From Alphaproteobacteria bacterium (GTDB lineage: Bacteria; Pseudomonadota; Alphaproteobacteria; Caulobacterales; Hyphomonadaceae), in assembly GCA_018827375.1 (NCBI GenBank), contig JAHJYW010000049.1:124001-188000 (forward strand): a stretch of DNA of 64,000 bases, written 5' to 3'. A model generated the notes under the pieces. The model worked only from the letters and a program-made list of their open reading frames with translations. It had not been told where the DNA came from and did not search any database. Shown here piece by piece: positions 56,849-64,000 of this stretch. The first letter of the stretch is position 1; the number at the start of each line of letters is the position of its first letter. A program made the translations under genes and the position numbers.

Positions 56849-58018
56849 ATGAGCACCGAATCATCCGATGGTGCGAAGGTCATGCCGTTGAATTCTCCTG
56901 ATCTCGCGACCTTACAATCTCACTTGGCCTCAATTCTGGACTCGGTGCCGGACGGCATGATTGTGATCGACGAGACGGGAAAGATCGTCGCTTTCAGTCG
57001 GGCGGCTGAAGCGCTTTTCGGCTATACGGCAGCGGAAATAATTGATCGCAACGTGCGGGAGCTGATGGCTGGTCGCGATGAAAGCAACCACGACAAGTAT
57101 ATCCAGAACTATCTGCAAACCGGCGAACGGCGAATTATTGGCATCGGCCGCGTTGTGACAGCAAGAAAGTCGGACGGGACACTGTTCACGATGGATCTCA
57201 AGATCGGCGAAGCGAAGATCGGTGAGCACTGGCTTTTTACGGCCTTCGTTCGAGACCTGACTGATCAGCGGAAATCTGAGCTGCGTATGCGCGAGATGCA
57301 GTCGGAACTCGTGCACTTTTCACGCTTGAGCGCCGTCGGGACAATGGCGTCCGCGCTGGCCCACGAGCTGAACCAGCCGCTGACTGCCGTGGCCAACTAC
57401 CTGGAGGCAGGGCGTGATCTCCTTGATCGTTCCGGTGATGATTCACGCGAAATTCTGCGAGAGGCGTTGGATGAAGGGGCGCGCCAGGCTGTACGCGCCG
57501 GCGACATCGTTCGGAAGCTGCGCGGCTATGTGTCCCGCGGTGAAATTGATGGCCGGTCGGTTGATCTTGAGCCACTTCTCAATGACGCTGCGGCCCTCGC
57601 CAGATTGTCCATGACCATATCGGACGTGCCTATCTTACTAAGAGTGGCGCCAGGACTCGGCAATGTCATTGCAGATCCGATTCAGGTTCAGCAGGTCGTC
57701 ATCAATCTTGTTCGCAATGCGCAGGAGGCGCTCGCCAGGATTGGCAGCCCGCAAATATCAATTGAAGCCGCCCCAGGCGCACCGGGATTTGTAAACGTCT
57801 CGGTTACCGACAACGGGCCGGGGCTTGATCCTGAAGTCCAGGCGATGCTGTTCAAGCCCTTCACGACATCGAAATCCGGCGGCATGGGACTTGGCTTGTC
57901 AATTTGCCAGACAATTGTCGAGGCGCACGGTGGGACAATCAGCGCCGAAGCTGTCGCGGGTGGCGGTACGTGTTTCCGGTTCACACTTCGCGTTGATCCG
58001 GCTATTCATGCCTTATGA
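56849..58018 (+). CDS. fixL: Oxygen-sensing heme histidine kinase FixL
   Basis: 389 aa from ATG 56849 (GAGGA upstream). There is no membrane segment, so this is a soluble FixL. The heme PAS domain (about 23-140) has the proximal His81 in NHDKYIQNYL and Arg101 in IIGIGRVV. The 20-residue spacing between them equals that of His200 and Arg220 in the Bradyrhizobium enzyme. The kinase has His172 in ASALAHELNQPLTAVANYLEA and ATPase motifs LVRNAQEAL, DNGPGLD and GMGLGLSIC. It overlaps fixJ by 4 bp. It likely controls the divergent cco operon. Confidence 0.93.
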   Translation: MSTESSDGAKVMPLNSPDLATLQSHLASILDSVPDGMIVIDETGKIVAFSRAAEALFGYTAAEIIDRNVRELMAGRDESNHDKYIQNYLQTGERRIIGIGRVVTARKSDGTLFTMDLKIGEAKIGEHWLFTAFVRDLTDQRKSELRMREMQSELVHFSRLSAVGTMASALAHELNQPLTAVANYLEAGRDLLDRSGDDSREILREALDEGARQAVRAGDIVRKLRGYVSRGEIDGRSVDLEPLLNDAAALARLSMTISDVPILLRVAPGLGNVIADPIQVQQVVINLVRNAQEALARIGSPQISIEAAPGAPGFVNVSVTDNGPGLDPEVQAMLFKPFTTSKSGGMGLGLSICQTIVEAHGGTISAEAVAGGGTCFRFTLRVDPAIHAL

Positions 58019-58647
58019 GCGACCAGCGGTTGATACATCTTGTCGATGATGACGAAGCTATACGCCATTCGGCGAGCTTCATGCTGCGCCATGCCGGCTT
58101 TGCGGTGAAGACCTATCAGGATGGCGTGACGTTCCTTGAGAATGCCAAAGAAGCGCTGCCGGGTTGCATCCTGCTTGACGTTCAGATGCCTCACATGGAT
58201 GGTCTGGAGGTTCAGGAGCGCCTCAATGAGTTGGGCGTCGCGCTTCCTGTTATTGTGTTGACCGGCCATGGGGACGTCGCAGTCGCTGTCAGGGCGATGA
58301 AAGCTGGCGCGGTCGATTTTGTCGAAAAACCTTATGAAAAACAGATGCTTGTGGGCGCTCTTGAGCGCGCTTTCGAGCGCTTGGAGGCCCGCAACCACCA
58401 GGACGTTCTGATGGATGAGGCCAAGGGGCGCGTAGAACGCCTTACACCGCGTGAGCGGGACGTGCTTGTCGGGCTTGTCGATGGCCTGACCAACAAGATG
58501 ATTGCCGAAAAGCTGGATATCTCGCCGCGCACAGTTGAGATTCACCGCGCCAACCTCATGGAAAAGCTGGATGCAACAAGCCTTTCCGGTGTGCTGCGCA
58601 TCGCGTTCGCAGCGGGCATTGGCCTCGATACAGCCGACGAAGGCTAG
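58015..58647 (+). CDS. fixJ: Response regulator FixJ
   Basis: 210 aa. The receiver domain (1-125) starts LIHLVDDDEAIRHSASFML and carries the phosphoacceptor Asp55 (CILLDVQMP) and Lys in VEKPY. The C-terminal LuxR-type DNA-binding domain has LTPRERDVLVGLVDGLTNKMIAEKL and SPRTVEIHRANLMEKL. It is phosphorylated by FixL at low oxygen in studied species. No fixK gene is in the window. Confidence 0.94.
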   Translation: MSDQRLIHLVDDDEAIRHSASFMLRHAGFAVKTYQDGVTFLENAKEALPGCILLDVQMPHMDGLEVQERLNELGVALPVIVLTGHGDVAVAVRAMKAGAVDFVEKPYEKQMLVGALERAFERLEARNHQDVLMDEAKGRVERLTPRERDVLVGLVDGLTNKMIAEKLDISPRTVEIHRANLMEKLDATSLSGVLRIAFAAGIGLDTADEG

Positions 58648-58717
58648 GGGCTTTTACTTAAAGACGAAGCTGTATTGCTGGGACATTCTCGAAGAATTGG
58701 CTCTGAAATGGAACAGC

Positions 58718-59104
58718 ATGGCGCAACCCGTAGCGACCAAGACGCAACATTGGATTGCCATTGTCGATGACAATGAGGCGGTCTGCCGCTCGCTTTCACT
58801 CCTGCTGCGATCAAAAGGCCATGGCGTGAAGACCTTTCCCAACGGGCTGGCATTTCTCAGCCGAGCGCCAATGGAAACATACAATTGCGTCCTGATCGAC
58901 TTCAAGATGTCCCCGCATGATGGTTTTGCACTCCTCCATGAGCTTCGCGCACGGGGAAATGATACTCCGGCGATCATGATCACGGGCTGGCAATCACCCG
59001 ATCTTCTTCGACAAGCGCTACAGGCTGGCTTCAAGGATGTTATCTATAAGCCGATGCTGGATGACACACTGCTTGCCGCGATCGATCGTGTGCTGCTTAT
59101 TTAA
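58718..59104 (+). CDS. Stand-alone FixJ-like receiver protein
   Basis: 128 aa from ATG 58718; TTG 58697 is an alternative. It is a single receiver domain with VDDNEAVCRSL, phosphoacceptor Asp61 (CVLIDFKMSPHDG), the Thr of MITGW and Lys111 (VIYKP), and no output domain. It is FixJ-like and 70 bp behind fixJ. It might act as a phosphate sink or feedback regulator of FixL, analogous in role to FixT, although FixT itself is not a classical phosphorylated receiver. The function is inferred. Confidence 0.82.
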   Translation: MAQPVATKTQHWIAIVDDNEAVCRSLSLLLRSKGHGVKTFPNGLAFLSRAPMETYNCVLIDFKMSPHDGFALLHELRARGNDTPAIMITGWQSPDLLRQALQAGFKDVIYKPMLDDTLLAAIDRVLLI

Positions 59105-59132
59105 GCCGTTTAGCGATTAATAGCAGAGAAGG

Positions 59133-59140
59133 GGGGAGGG
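59133..59140 (+). other. KOPS-like octamer GGGGAGGG
   Basis: Matches the E. coli FtsK-orienting consensus GGGNAGGG and points toward the probable dif site 168 bases downstream. It is the last of at least sixteen such octamers on the plus strand of this window. Whether this organism's FtsK reads this motif is not known. Confidence 0.45.
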
Positions 59141-59307
59141 ATGCGCGTTTGCCGTAGGGGGGGCTTAACAAGGTCCTAACGGGCATCTCGAGATGGTCGC
59201 CAGACAAAGCGCGTCGCGTGTGGGGACAGCGTGGTTGTGCGCATCCATCAGAGTCTAAAAATCAGCGCCACTAGCAAACCGTGTTGCCATGGGTGATATG
59301 AATCCTT

Positions 59308-59335
59308 GAGTCGCATAATCATCATTATGGGAAAT
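59308..59335 (+). other. dif: Probable chromosome dimer resolution site dif
   Basis: The 11-6-11 layout of a XerC/XerD site: left arm GAGTCGCATAA, centre TCATCA, right arm TTATGGGAAAT. Against E. coli dif (GGTGCGCATAA, six bases, TTATGTTAAAT) the arms match at 8/11 and 9/11, including the inner CGCATAA and TTATG that recombinases contact most. It lies in the only noncoding gap of its size nearby (59105-59351), which has no gene that I can support. The left arm contains GAGTC, a GANTC site for the CcrM methylase. Confidence 0.8.
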
Positions 59336-59351
59336 AATGATGACCGGTTAG

Positions 59352-60161
59352 TCAGGCGCTGAACGGGATTTCCATACCGTCATAGCCTGGCTCCACGCCA
59401 TCTGGCAGCTCCCCCTGCAACGTCCTGTAGTCCAGATCCACGTGCATGTTGGTCAGCACGGCCCGCGCAGGTTTCAGGTCTGCGATCCAGCCAAGCGCCT
59501 TCTCCAGATTGGCATGTGATGGATGCGGCGTGTAGCGCAGTGCGTCGACAACCAGAACATCCAGTCCCCTCAAATGCCTCAGGCTCGCCTCAGGCAGCTC
59601 ATTCACATCGTTGCAGTATGCGAGCCCGCCAATCCGGAAGCCGCAGCACCGGATACGCCCGTGCTCCATGTCGACCGGCAATAGCGTGACGTCTCCGCCA
59701 GAACCGCTGACTGTAAATTGATCATAAGGAATGATGTCCGGCATTGTCTGCAGGATCGGCGGATATCCCCCCATGCCTTCAAAGCAATACCGGAAGCGCG
59801 CGGTCAACGACTGGCGCGTCACCGCATCCATATGTGTCGGTATGGGCCTACGCATGATGTTCACGAGCGCTCGGACGTCGTCAATACCGTGCGTCTGGTC
59901 TGCGTGGTCGTGCGTGAAGACCAATCCATCAAGTACGCGAACATTGGCGGCGAGCAGCTGTTCGCGCAGGTCAGGTGACGTATCTATAAGCACGCGTGTC
60001 ATCGCGCCTTCAGGTCCCATTCGGTCCAGTAAGGCCGAGCAGCGGGTACGTCGGTTGCGAGGCTCATTCGGGTCGCAAACGCCCCAATCGCCGCCAACGC
60101 GGGGCACCCCACCGGATGAGCCAGTGCCCAGCAGGGTCAGGCGATGGTCCAGTCCGCTCAT
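59352..60161 (-). CDS. MBL-fold metallohydrolase (PhnP-like)
   Basis: 269 aa. The N-terminus LTLLGTGSSGGVPRVGGDWGVCDP and the metal motif VFTHDHADQTHGIDD place it in the PhnP/RNase Z-like beta-lactamase superfamily. Further ligands are His in DMEHG, Asp in VVDALRY and His in NMHVDLD. A phosphodiesterase activity is likely, but the substrate is unknown. It overlaps tatD by 4 bp and belongs to the dacA-tmk-holB-tatD run common in alphaproteobacteria. Confidence 0.88.
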   Translation of the reverse strand: MSGLDHRLTLLGTGSSGGVPRVGGDWGVCDPNEPRNRRTRCSALLDRMGPEGAMTRVLIDTSPDLREQLLAANVRVLDGLVFTHDHADQTHGIDDVRALVNIMRRPIPTHMDAVTRQSLTARFRYCFEGMGGYPPILQTMPDIIPYDQFTVSGSGGDVTLLPVDMEHGRIRCCGFRIGGLAYCNDVNELPEASLRHLRGLDVLVVDALRYTPHPSHANLEKALGWIADLKPARAVLTNMHVDLDYRTLQGELPDGVEPGYDGMEIPFSA

Positions 60162-60931
60162 GCGTCCACTTTCGCAAACAAACGCCGCGCATTGTCCTCA
60201 GTGATGGATTTCACGGCATTCACTTCAAGGCCTTTAAGCTTTGCAAGCGCTTCAGCCACATGTTCCAGATAGGCAGGCTCGTTGCGTCGTCCGCGCATCG
60301 GCATCGGCGCAAGATAAGGACAGTCTGTCTCCAGGATAAGTCGTTCCATAGGCACGTCGGCGATCACATCGCGCACCTCACTCGCGCTCTTGAACGAGAG
60401 GATGCCGGAAACGGATACAAACGCCCCCAGTGCGAGCGCCCGCTGGGCCAGCCGCGCACCACCCGTGTAGCAGTGAAGCAGCGGCACGAACGGCGCATCC
60501 GCGTATGCCTCTTCGAGCATGTCCCCCATCAGGTCGTCGGCGTCCCGCGTATGCAGGATGAGCGGCAGACCCGATTGCCGCGCTGCCTCTATATGTTTGC
60601 GCAGGCTGGCGATCTGCGCATCCTCAGCGCTGTAGCCATAATGGAAGTCCAGTCCTGTCTCGCCAATCGCCACGACGTCTGGTCGTGACGCGGCCTCAAC
60701 GAGTTGGCCAACGGTCAGCTCAGGAAAATCCTTCGAGTGGTGCGGATGCACACCGACCGAACACCAGATGTCATCATTCGCCGACGCAATGGCATGCACG
60801 GCTTCAAAATTGTCCAGCCGGTCACAGATAGCCAGGAATCGGCTCACCCCTGCGGTGCGCGCGCGCGAAAGGACTTCATCGAGGTCCTCGGCGAATACAT
60901 CGCCGTGCAGGTTCACATGTGTATCGAACAT
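60158..60931 (-). CDS. TatD family hydrolase
   Basis: Metal-dependent TIM-barrel nuclease/deoxyribonuclease family, 257 aa from ATG 60931; a TTG at 60955 would overlap holB. Motifs are IGETGLDFHYG, ILHTRDADD, LLHCYTGG and LILETDCPYLAP. The opening metal motif, usually HxH (DSHCHLD), reads FDTHVNLH, so the second His is Asn7. This may be a clade feature or alter metal binding. Confidence 0.9.
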   Translation of the reverse strand: MFDTHVNLHGDVFAEDLDEVLSRARTAGVSRFLAICDRLDNFEAVHAIASANDDIWCSVGVHPHHSKDFPELTVGQLVEAASRPDVVAIGETGLDFHYGYSAEDAQIASLRKHIEAARQSGLPLILHTRDADDLMGDMLEEAYADAPFVPLLHCYTGGARLAQRALALGAFVSVSGILSFKSASEVRDVIADVPMERLILETDCPYLAPMPMRGRRNEPAYLEHVAEALAKLKGLEVNAVKSITEDNARRLFAKVDA

Positions 60932-60941
60932 GTGAGATGCC

Positions 60942-61877
60942 TTAGCCTTGCCCAACCACAGAATAAAGGCCCGCGATCACCTTGGCGGCTGTCTGTGACG
61001 CCTCCATGTTGAGTTCGTCTGCTTCGCCGAGCAGCCGCGATGTTCTAAGCCATGCGTCGGCGGCGGCTGGATTATCCTCAGCCTTGTCCGCCAACCAACC
61101 CAGCACTTCAGCGCTAAACGCCTCCATGGCCACTGCGTCGGCATTTGCCGTCTGGAGCGCAGCCGTCAGCAGCGCATCATTCGGTTTCGGCATACCGCGC
61201 AGCATCGCCCGCGCTGCATTGGCGGCCTGCAGGCCGGCCGGACTGGACAGCCGGATGCCGAGCCCGGGCCGACCGCGCGCGAGCCCCAGCGACTCTTTTG
61301 GTGCCTCGACCAATTTGAGCACATCGGCTGTGTCTTCATCCGTCAGGCGCTTAAGACGTAGTATGCGGCAACGCGAGCGAATGGTCGGCAAAATGGGTTT
61401 CGAGCCGTGATTGATCAGGAACATGATGCTGGAGGCTGGCGGCTCCTCCAGCGTCTTGAGCAGCGCATTTGCGCCGTTCCGGTTCAACTCATCCAGTGCG
61501 TCAATAATGCCGACGCGCCACCCGCCCATGGCAGGTCGTAGCGTGAAGAAGTGGTTCAGATCGCGGATCTGGTCGACAGTAATGTCCTGACGCGGCTTGC
61601 CCTTGTCGTTCAGCTCGATCTGCACCGTACGCTGGTCCGGATGGCCGCCCGCGAGATAGGCTTGCATCACTGGATCGGCCGGTTGCGCATCGAGCGGTGT
61701 ATCGCCGGGCCCGCGTGCGCCAAGCATGTAAGCTGCCAGACGCATGGCCAAACGAGACTTTCCAATTCCAGCCGGTCCCTCGATCAGCCAGGCATGGTGG
61801 AGCTTGCCACTTTCATTGGCTGCGAGAAACGCGGCTTCAGCGTCTCCGTGACCGATCAGGGGCAAAGCAATCGTCAT
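60942..61877 (-). CDS. holB: DNA polymerase III delta prime subunit
   Basis: Clamp-loader subunit, 311 aa. It has a P-loop variant GPAGIGKSRLAMRLA, and SRC-type motif TIRSRCRILRLKRL. The segment IIDALDELNRNGANALLKTLEEPP is diagnostic. No zinc-binding cysteine cluster is visible, as in many alphaproteobacterial HolB proteins. It overlaps tmk by 4 bp. Confidence 0.92.
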   Translation of the reverse strand: MTIALPLIGHGDAEAAFLAANESGKLHHAWLIEGPAGIGKSRLAMRLAAYMLGARGPGDTPLDAQPADPVMQAYLAGGHPDQRTVQIELNDKGKPRQDITVDQIRDLNHFFTLRPAMGGWRVGIIDALDELNRNGANALLKTLEEPPASSIMFLINHGSKPILPTIRSRCRILRLKRLTDEDTADVLKLVEAPKESLGLARGRPGLGIRLSSPAGLQAANAARAMLRGMPKPNDALLTAALQTANADAVAMEAFSAEVLGWLADKAEDNPAAADAWLRTSRLLGEADELNMEASQTAAKVIAGLYSVVGQG

Positions 61878-62536
61878 TTGGAGTTCGCCTGTTGCGTAGA
61901 GATCAAACGTTCAATCTCCAGCCACGCTGAGGCAGCGACGTGATCGGCAGTCTGTCCCGCATCAATCAATCGGCATCTGTCGGCATCTCTTCGTGCCAGT
62001 TCCTGGAACGCGCTGCGCACGGCGGAGTGAAACGCGTCTGGCCGCGACTCGAACGCATCAGGCTCAGAGCCGCGTCCCGTCCGGCGTGCATTTGTCGCCG
62101 CCTGAGGCGCATCAAGCACTAGCGTAAGATCCGGCCGGGTGTCTCCGATCACGGATTCTTCGATTTGCAAAAGGACGACCTGTGGCACGCCTCCTTTTAC
62201 GTTTTGGTAGACGCGCGTTGAATCAGAAAATCGGTCAGAAATCACCCATTGCCCTTTCGCCAAAGCAGGCCTGATGAGTTTGTCCAGATGATCGCAGCGG
62301 GCCGCGTTCATAAGCAAGGCTTCGGCCAGAGGCGACCACGCCTCACCTTCTGGCGGGCGCAAGGCGAGTTCGCGGACGCGTTCAGCCAGCTGCGTACCGC
62401 CTGGCTCGCGCGTGGTCACAACCTCAATACCCATGTCGCGCAACCGGCTTGCGAGCGTAATTTGCAAAGTGGATTTGCCGACGCCTTCGCCGCCCTCAAG
62501 GGTGATAAAGCGCCCGCGCAACGTGTCAGCTACCAT
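61874..62536 (-). CDS. tmk: Thymidylate kinase
   Basis: Phosphorylates dTMP to dTDP, 220 aa. P-loop FITLEGGEGVGKSTLQ, the TREPGGT motif and the base-binding ISDRFSDSTRVYQ are present. The LID region (RTGRGSEPDAFE) lacks the basic residues of the E. coli type arrangement at the same place, which I could not judge further by eye. Overlaps: 11 bp with the upstream carboxypeptidase stop and 4 bp with holB. Confidence 0.94.
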   Translation of the reverse strand: MVADTLRGRFITLEGGEGVGKSTLQITLASRLRDMGIEVVTTREPGGTQLAERVRELALRPPEGEAWSPLAEALLMNAARCDHLDKLIRPALAKGQWVISDRFSDSTRVYQNVKGGVPQVVLLQIEESVIGDTRPDLTLVLDAPQAATNARRTGRGSEPDAFESRPDAFHSAVRSAFQELARRDADRCRLIDAGQTADHVAASAWLEIERLISTQQANSK

Positions 62537-63677
62537 TGCCCGAGATCAACGCGCTCAGACCTTCGACAGCTTTGCCGAAGAAGCCGATCTTCTTGACATC
62601 AGCCTCAGCGATGATCGGCGCATCAACTGGCGCCCGGCCTTCCAGCGTCACAACCAGCCGGCCCACGCGGTCGCCCTTTTTCACGGGCGCCTCGAGAGGC
62701 TTGTCGAGGACAATCTCTGTTTTGGCATTCTCGAAGGCTGCTTTATGGCCTGCGATCAGCATCGGCTCGGCAAGCGACACGGGGACCAGGCCTTGCTGGC
62801 CCAGCCACACTTTTTGTTCTGGAAGCGTCACGTTTCCAGGTGCGATGGTTTTCAATTCGAAGCTCTGGAATGCCAGGCGCAGCATGCGTTCGCCTTCGGA
62901 TGCTCGGGCAGCCATCGACTCCATGCCATTGATGACGATCGTCCGGCGCACGCCGTCACGTACAGCCGAGCCTGTCAGGCCGTATCCGGATGCCTCCAGA
63001 TGGCCCGTCTTGACGCCATCTGAGCCTTCGGTGGCGAGCAAAGGATTTCGGTTCGGTTGCGTATATTCGCGCCAGCTATACGAGGGCAGGCTGTACCATT
63101 TATAATATTCCGGAAAATCATCGACGGTCATCTTGGCAAGAAGCGCAAGGTCCTTGGCCGAAATGACATGGCCGACGGCCTCAAGGCCTGTCGAGTTCAG
63201 GAAGTTGGCAGACATGAGGCCTTTTTCGTGAGCCAGATCGGTCATTCGGCGTGCGAAAGCTTCCTCCGATCCTGAAATGCCTTCTGCAAGCACAATACAC
63301 GCGTCGTTGCCGGACATGATGATTACACCATGCAGCAATTCTTCAATCGTCGGCGTATCCTTTGGGACGAGACCCATTGTGGACGTACCGGAAGGGAAGC
63401 CGCCGCGGCGCCATGCGTCCGCACTGACCGTCAGGCGGTCAGTCATCTTCAATTCGCCACGCTTGACCATGTCAAAGACCAGATAGGCCGTCATCATTTT
63501 GGTCATCGAGGCAGGAATCATCGGTGCCTCGCCATCCTTGGAGAAAAGGATTTCGCCAGTGGCATTGTCCAGAATGACGGCATGTTCCGCAGGTGTGTCT
63601 ATGATCTGGGCGCCGGCCGGTCCAACCAGAAAGGCAAGCCCGAAGATGGCAGCAAGGATAGGTGATCGGCGCTTCAT
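62526..63677 (-). CDS. D-alanyl-D-alanine carboxypeptidase (S11, DacA/DacC type)
   Basis: Low-molecular-weight penicillin-binding protein trimming peptidoglycan stem peptides, 383 aa. The signal peptide (1-23) ends PAGA. The active site has SMTK at 57-60, SGN at 122-124 and KTG at 223-225. The C-terminal PBP5-like domain follows from about 275. It lies between the SPOR-domain gene and tmk. Confidence 0.94.
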   Translation of the reverse strand: MKRRSPILAAIFGLAFLVGPAGAQIIDTPAEHAVILDNATGEILFSKDGEAPMIPASMTKMMTAYLVFDMVKRGELKMTDRLTVSADAWRRGGFPSGTSTMGLVPKDTPTIEELLHGVIIMSGNDACIVLAEGISGSEEAFARRMTDLAHEKGLMSANFLNSTGLEAVGHVISAKDLALLAKMTVDDFPEYYKWYSLPSYSWREYTQPNRNPLLATEGSDGVKTGHLEASGYGLTGSAVRDGVRRTIVINGMESMAARASEGERMLRLAFQSFELKTIAPGNVTLPEQKVWLGQQGLVPVSLAEPMLIAGHKAAFENAKTEIVLDKPLEAPVKKGDRVGRLVVTLEGRAPVDAPIIAEADVKKIGFFGKAVEGLSALISGNGS

Positions 63678-63721
63678 TAGGCGAGGGCCTCCATTATAAA
63701 ATCAGAAGGCCAAACGGCGTT

Positions 63722-63757
63722 CGGCCCTTATTCCCGTTTAATTGGGAAAAAGGGCCG
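63722..63757. other. Inverted repeat between the RlpA-like and carboxypeptidase genes
   Basis: An 8-bp outer stem CGGCCCTT / AAGGGCCG with an inner TCCC/GGGA pairing around an AT-rich loop. No T run follows on either strand, so it is more likely an RNA-stability or attenuating hairpin than a full terminator. It lies 40 bases downstream (on the minus strand) of the SPOR-domain gene and ahead of the carboxypeptidase start. Confidence 0.5.
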
Positions 63758-63796
63758 GTTTGTGGTCAGCGTCAATGGGGCGTTCTGTAGCCGGGC

Positions 63797-64000
63797 CTAG
63801 TTACCTGAGACAATTCGGCCATTGGCGATGCCGCTGCCGGCCAATCGATCACGCGAATCAGCCGCCAAATCTCTGGTCGTAAATGGGCCGACACGCACCC
63901 GAAAGAAGTCTGCTCCATTGACCCGAGCCGGAACAATAACCACCGGTAGCGAACCCCCAAGGCTTGCTTCGAAGTCCTGCGCGTTCCCGATGTCTGAAAA
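63797..64000 (-). CDS. SPOR-domain protein, C-terminal fragment (probably RlpA)
   Basis: The last 67 codons of a gene that continues beyond the window. The reverse strand reads DFEASLGGSLPVVIVPARVNG, then FFRVRVGPFTTRDLAA and RIVSGN before TAG. The V-R-V-G-P-F motif is diagnostic of the peptidoglycan-binding SPOR domain. A SPOR-tailed RlpA lytic transglycosylase upstream of dacA-tmk-holB is common in alphaproteobacteria, which suggests that identity. Confidence 0.8.
   Translation of the reverse strand, partial: FSDIGNAQDFEASLGGSLPVVIVPARVNGADFFRVRVGPFTTRDLAADSRDRLAGSGIANGRIVSGN

Noticed and set aside
59165-59179. CtrA-like site TTAA-N7-CTAA near the dif region
   Set aside because: One half-site deviates from TTAA-N7-TTAA and no gene start is nearby in a suitable position; chance match is likely.

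Overview
The window is a gene-dense chromosomal segment of an alphaproteobacterium. The gene set points to the Caulobacterales/Hyphomonadaceae neighbourhood: dusB-ntrBC-ntrYX next to an IspD/IspDF start, a divergent-PopA-like c-di-GMP effector, a pyruvate dehydrogenase E1-beta with its own lipoyl domain, fixLJ beside ccoNOQP-ccoGHIS, the succinyltransferase arginine pathway, and a tRNA-His of the alphaproteobacterial type (no G-1, A73). I see no prophage, insertion sequence, integrase or CRISPR array.

Layout. 1-7.4 kb: start of an isoprenoid (IspD/IspDF) gene on the minus strand, then dusB and the nitrogen two-component systems NtrB/NtrC and NtrY/NtrX. 7.4-12.7 kb: TrkA/TrkH potassium uptake, hfq-hflX, and mazG facing them. 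12.9-14.7 kb: a small sugar-acid pair (DgoK-type kinase and SMP-30 lactonase) joined by a 15-codon coupled mini-ORF. 14.8-17.2 kb: secE-nusG, tRNA-His, and an OmpA-type porin with a 29-proline hinge. 17.3-23 kb: arginine succinyltransferase operon (M20 hydrolase-astA-astD-astB) plus maiA. 23-26 kb: DUF3089, DUF6285/APH-like kinase, DUF502. 26-33.3 kb: recG, sdhE, mfd and the PopA-like protein. 33.4-38 kb: AMACR racemase, lipoprotein dipeptidase, rpmF, eno, ftsB-like. 38-43.7 kb: pyruvate dehydrogenase operon pdhA-pdhB-pdhC-lipoprotein-lpdA. 43.8-48.4 kb: translationally coupled DUF2891 lipoprotein, Nramp-like transporter and 5-oxoprolinase pxpABC. 48.5-59.1 kb: complete cbb3 oxidase structural and assembly operon on the minus strand, divergent from a small membrane protein, FixL, FixJ and a stand-alone receiver protein. 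59.1-59.35 kb: a noncoding stretch holding a probable XerCD dif site. 59.35-64 kb: minus-strand run of MBL hydrolase, tatD, holB, tmk, dacA-type carboxypeptidase and the SPOR-domain end of an RlpA-like protein.

The strongest non-gene signal is at 59308-59335: an 11-6-11 sequence closely matching the E. coli dif site. It is preceded by at least sixteen GGGNAGGG octamers (the E. coli KOPS consensus for FtsK) on the plus strand and only one on the minus strand, whatever the gene orientation. This suggests the window reaches the chromosome terminus. Other points worth attention are an NtrC without the sigma54-contacting GAFTGA loop, the PopA-like effector with an intact I-site but destroyed GGDEF motif, an Nramp-family protein that has lost the metal-binding residues and sits in the 5-oxoprolinase operon, an E2 acyltransferase lacking the usual catalytic-motif Asp, and near-identical lipoyl domains in pdhB and pdhC.
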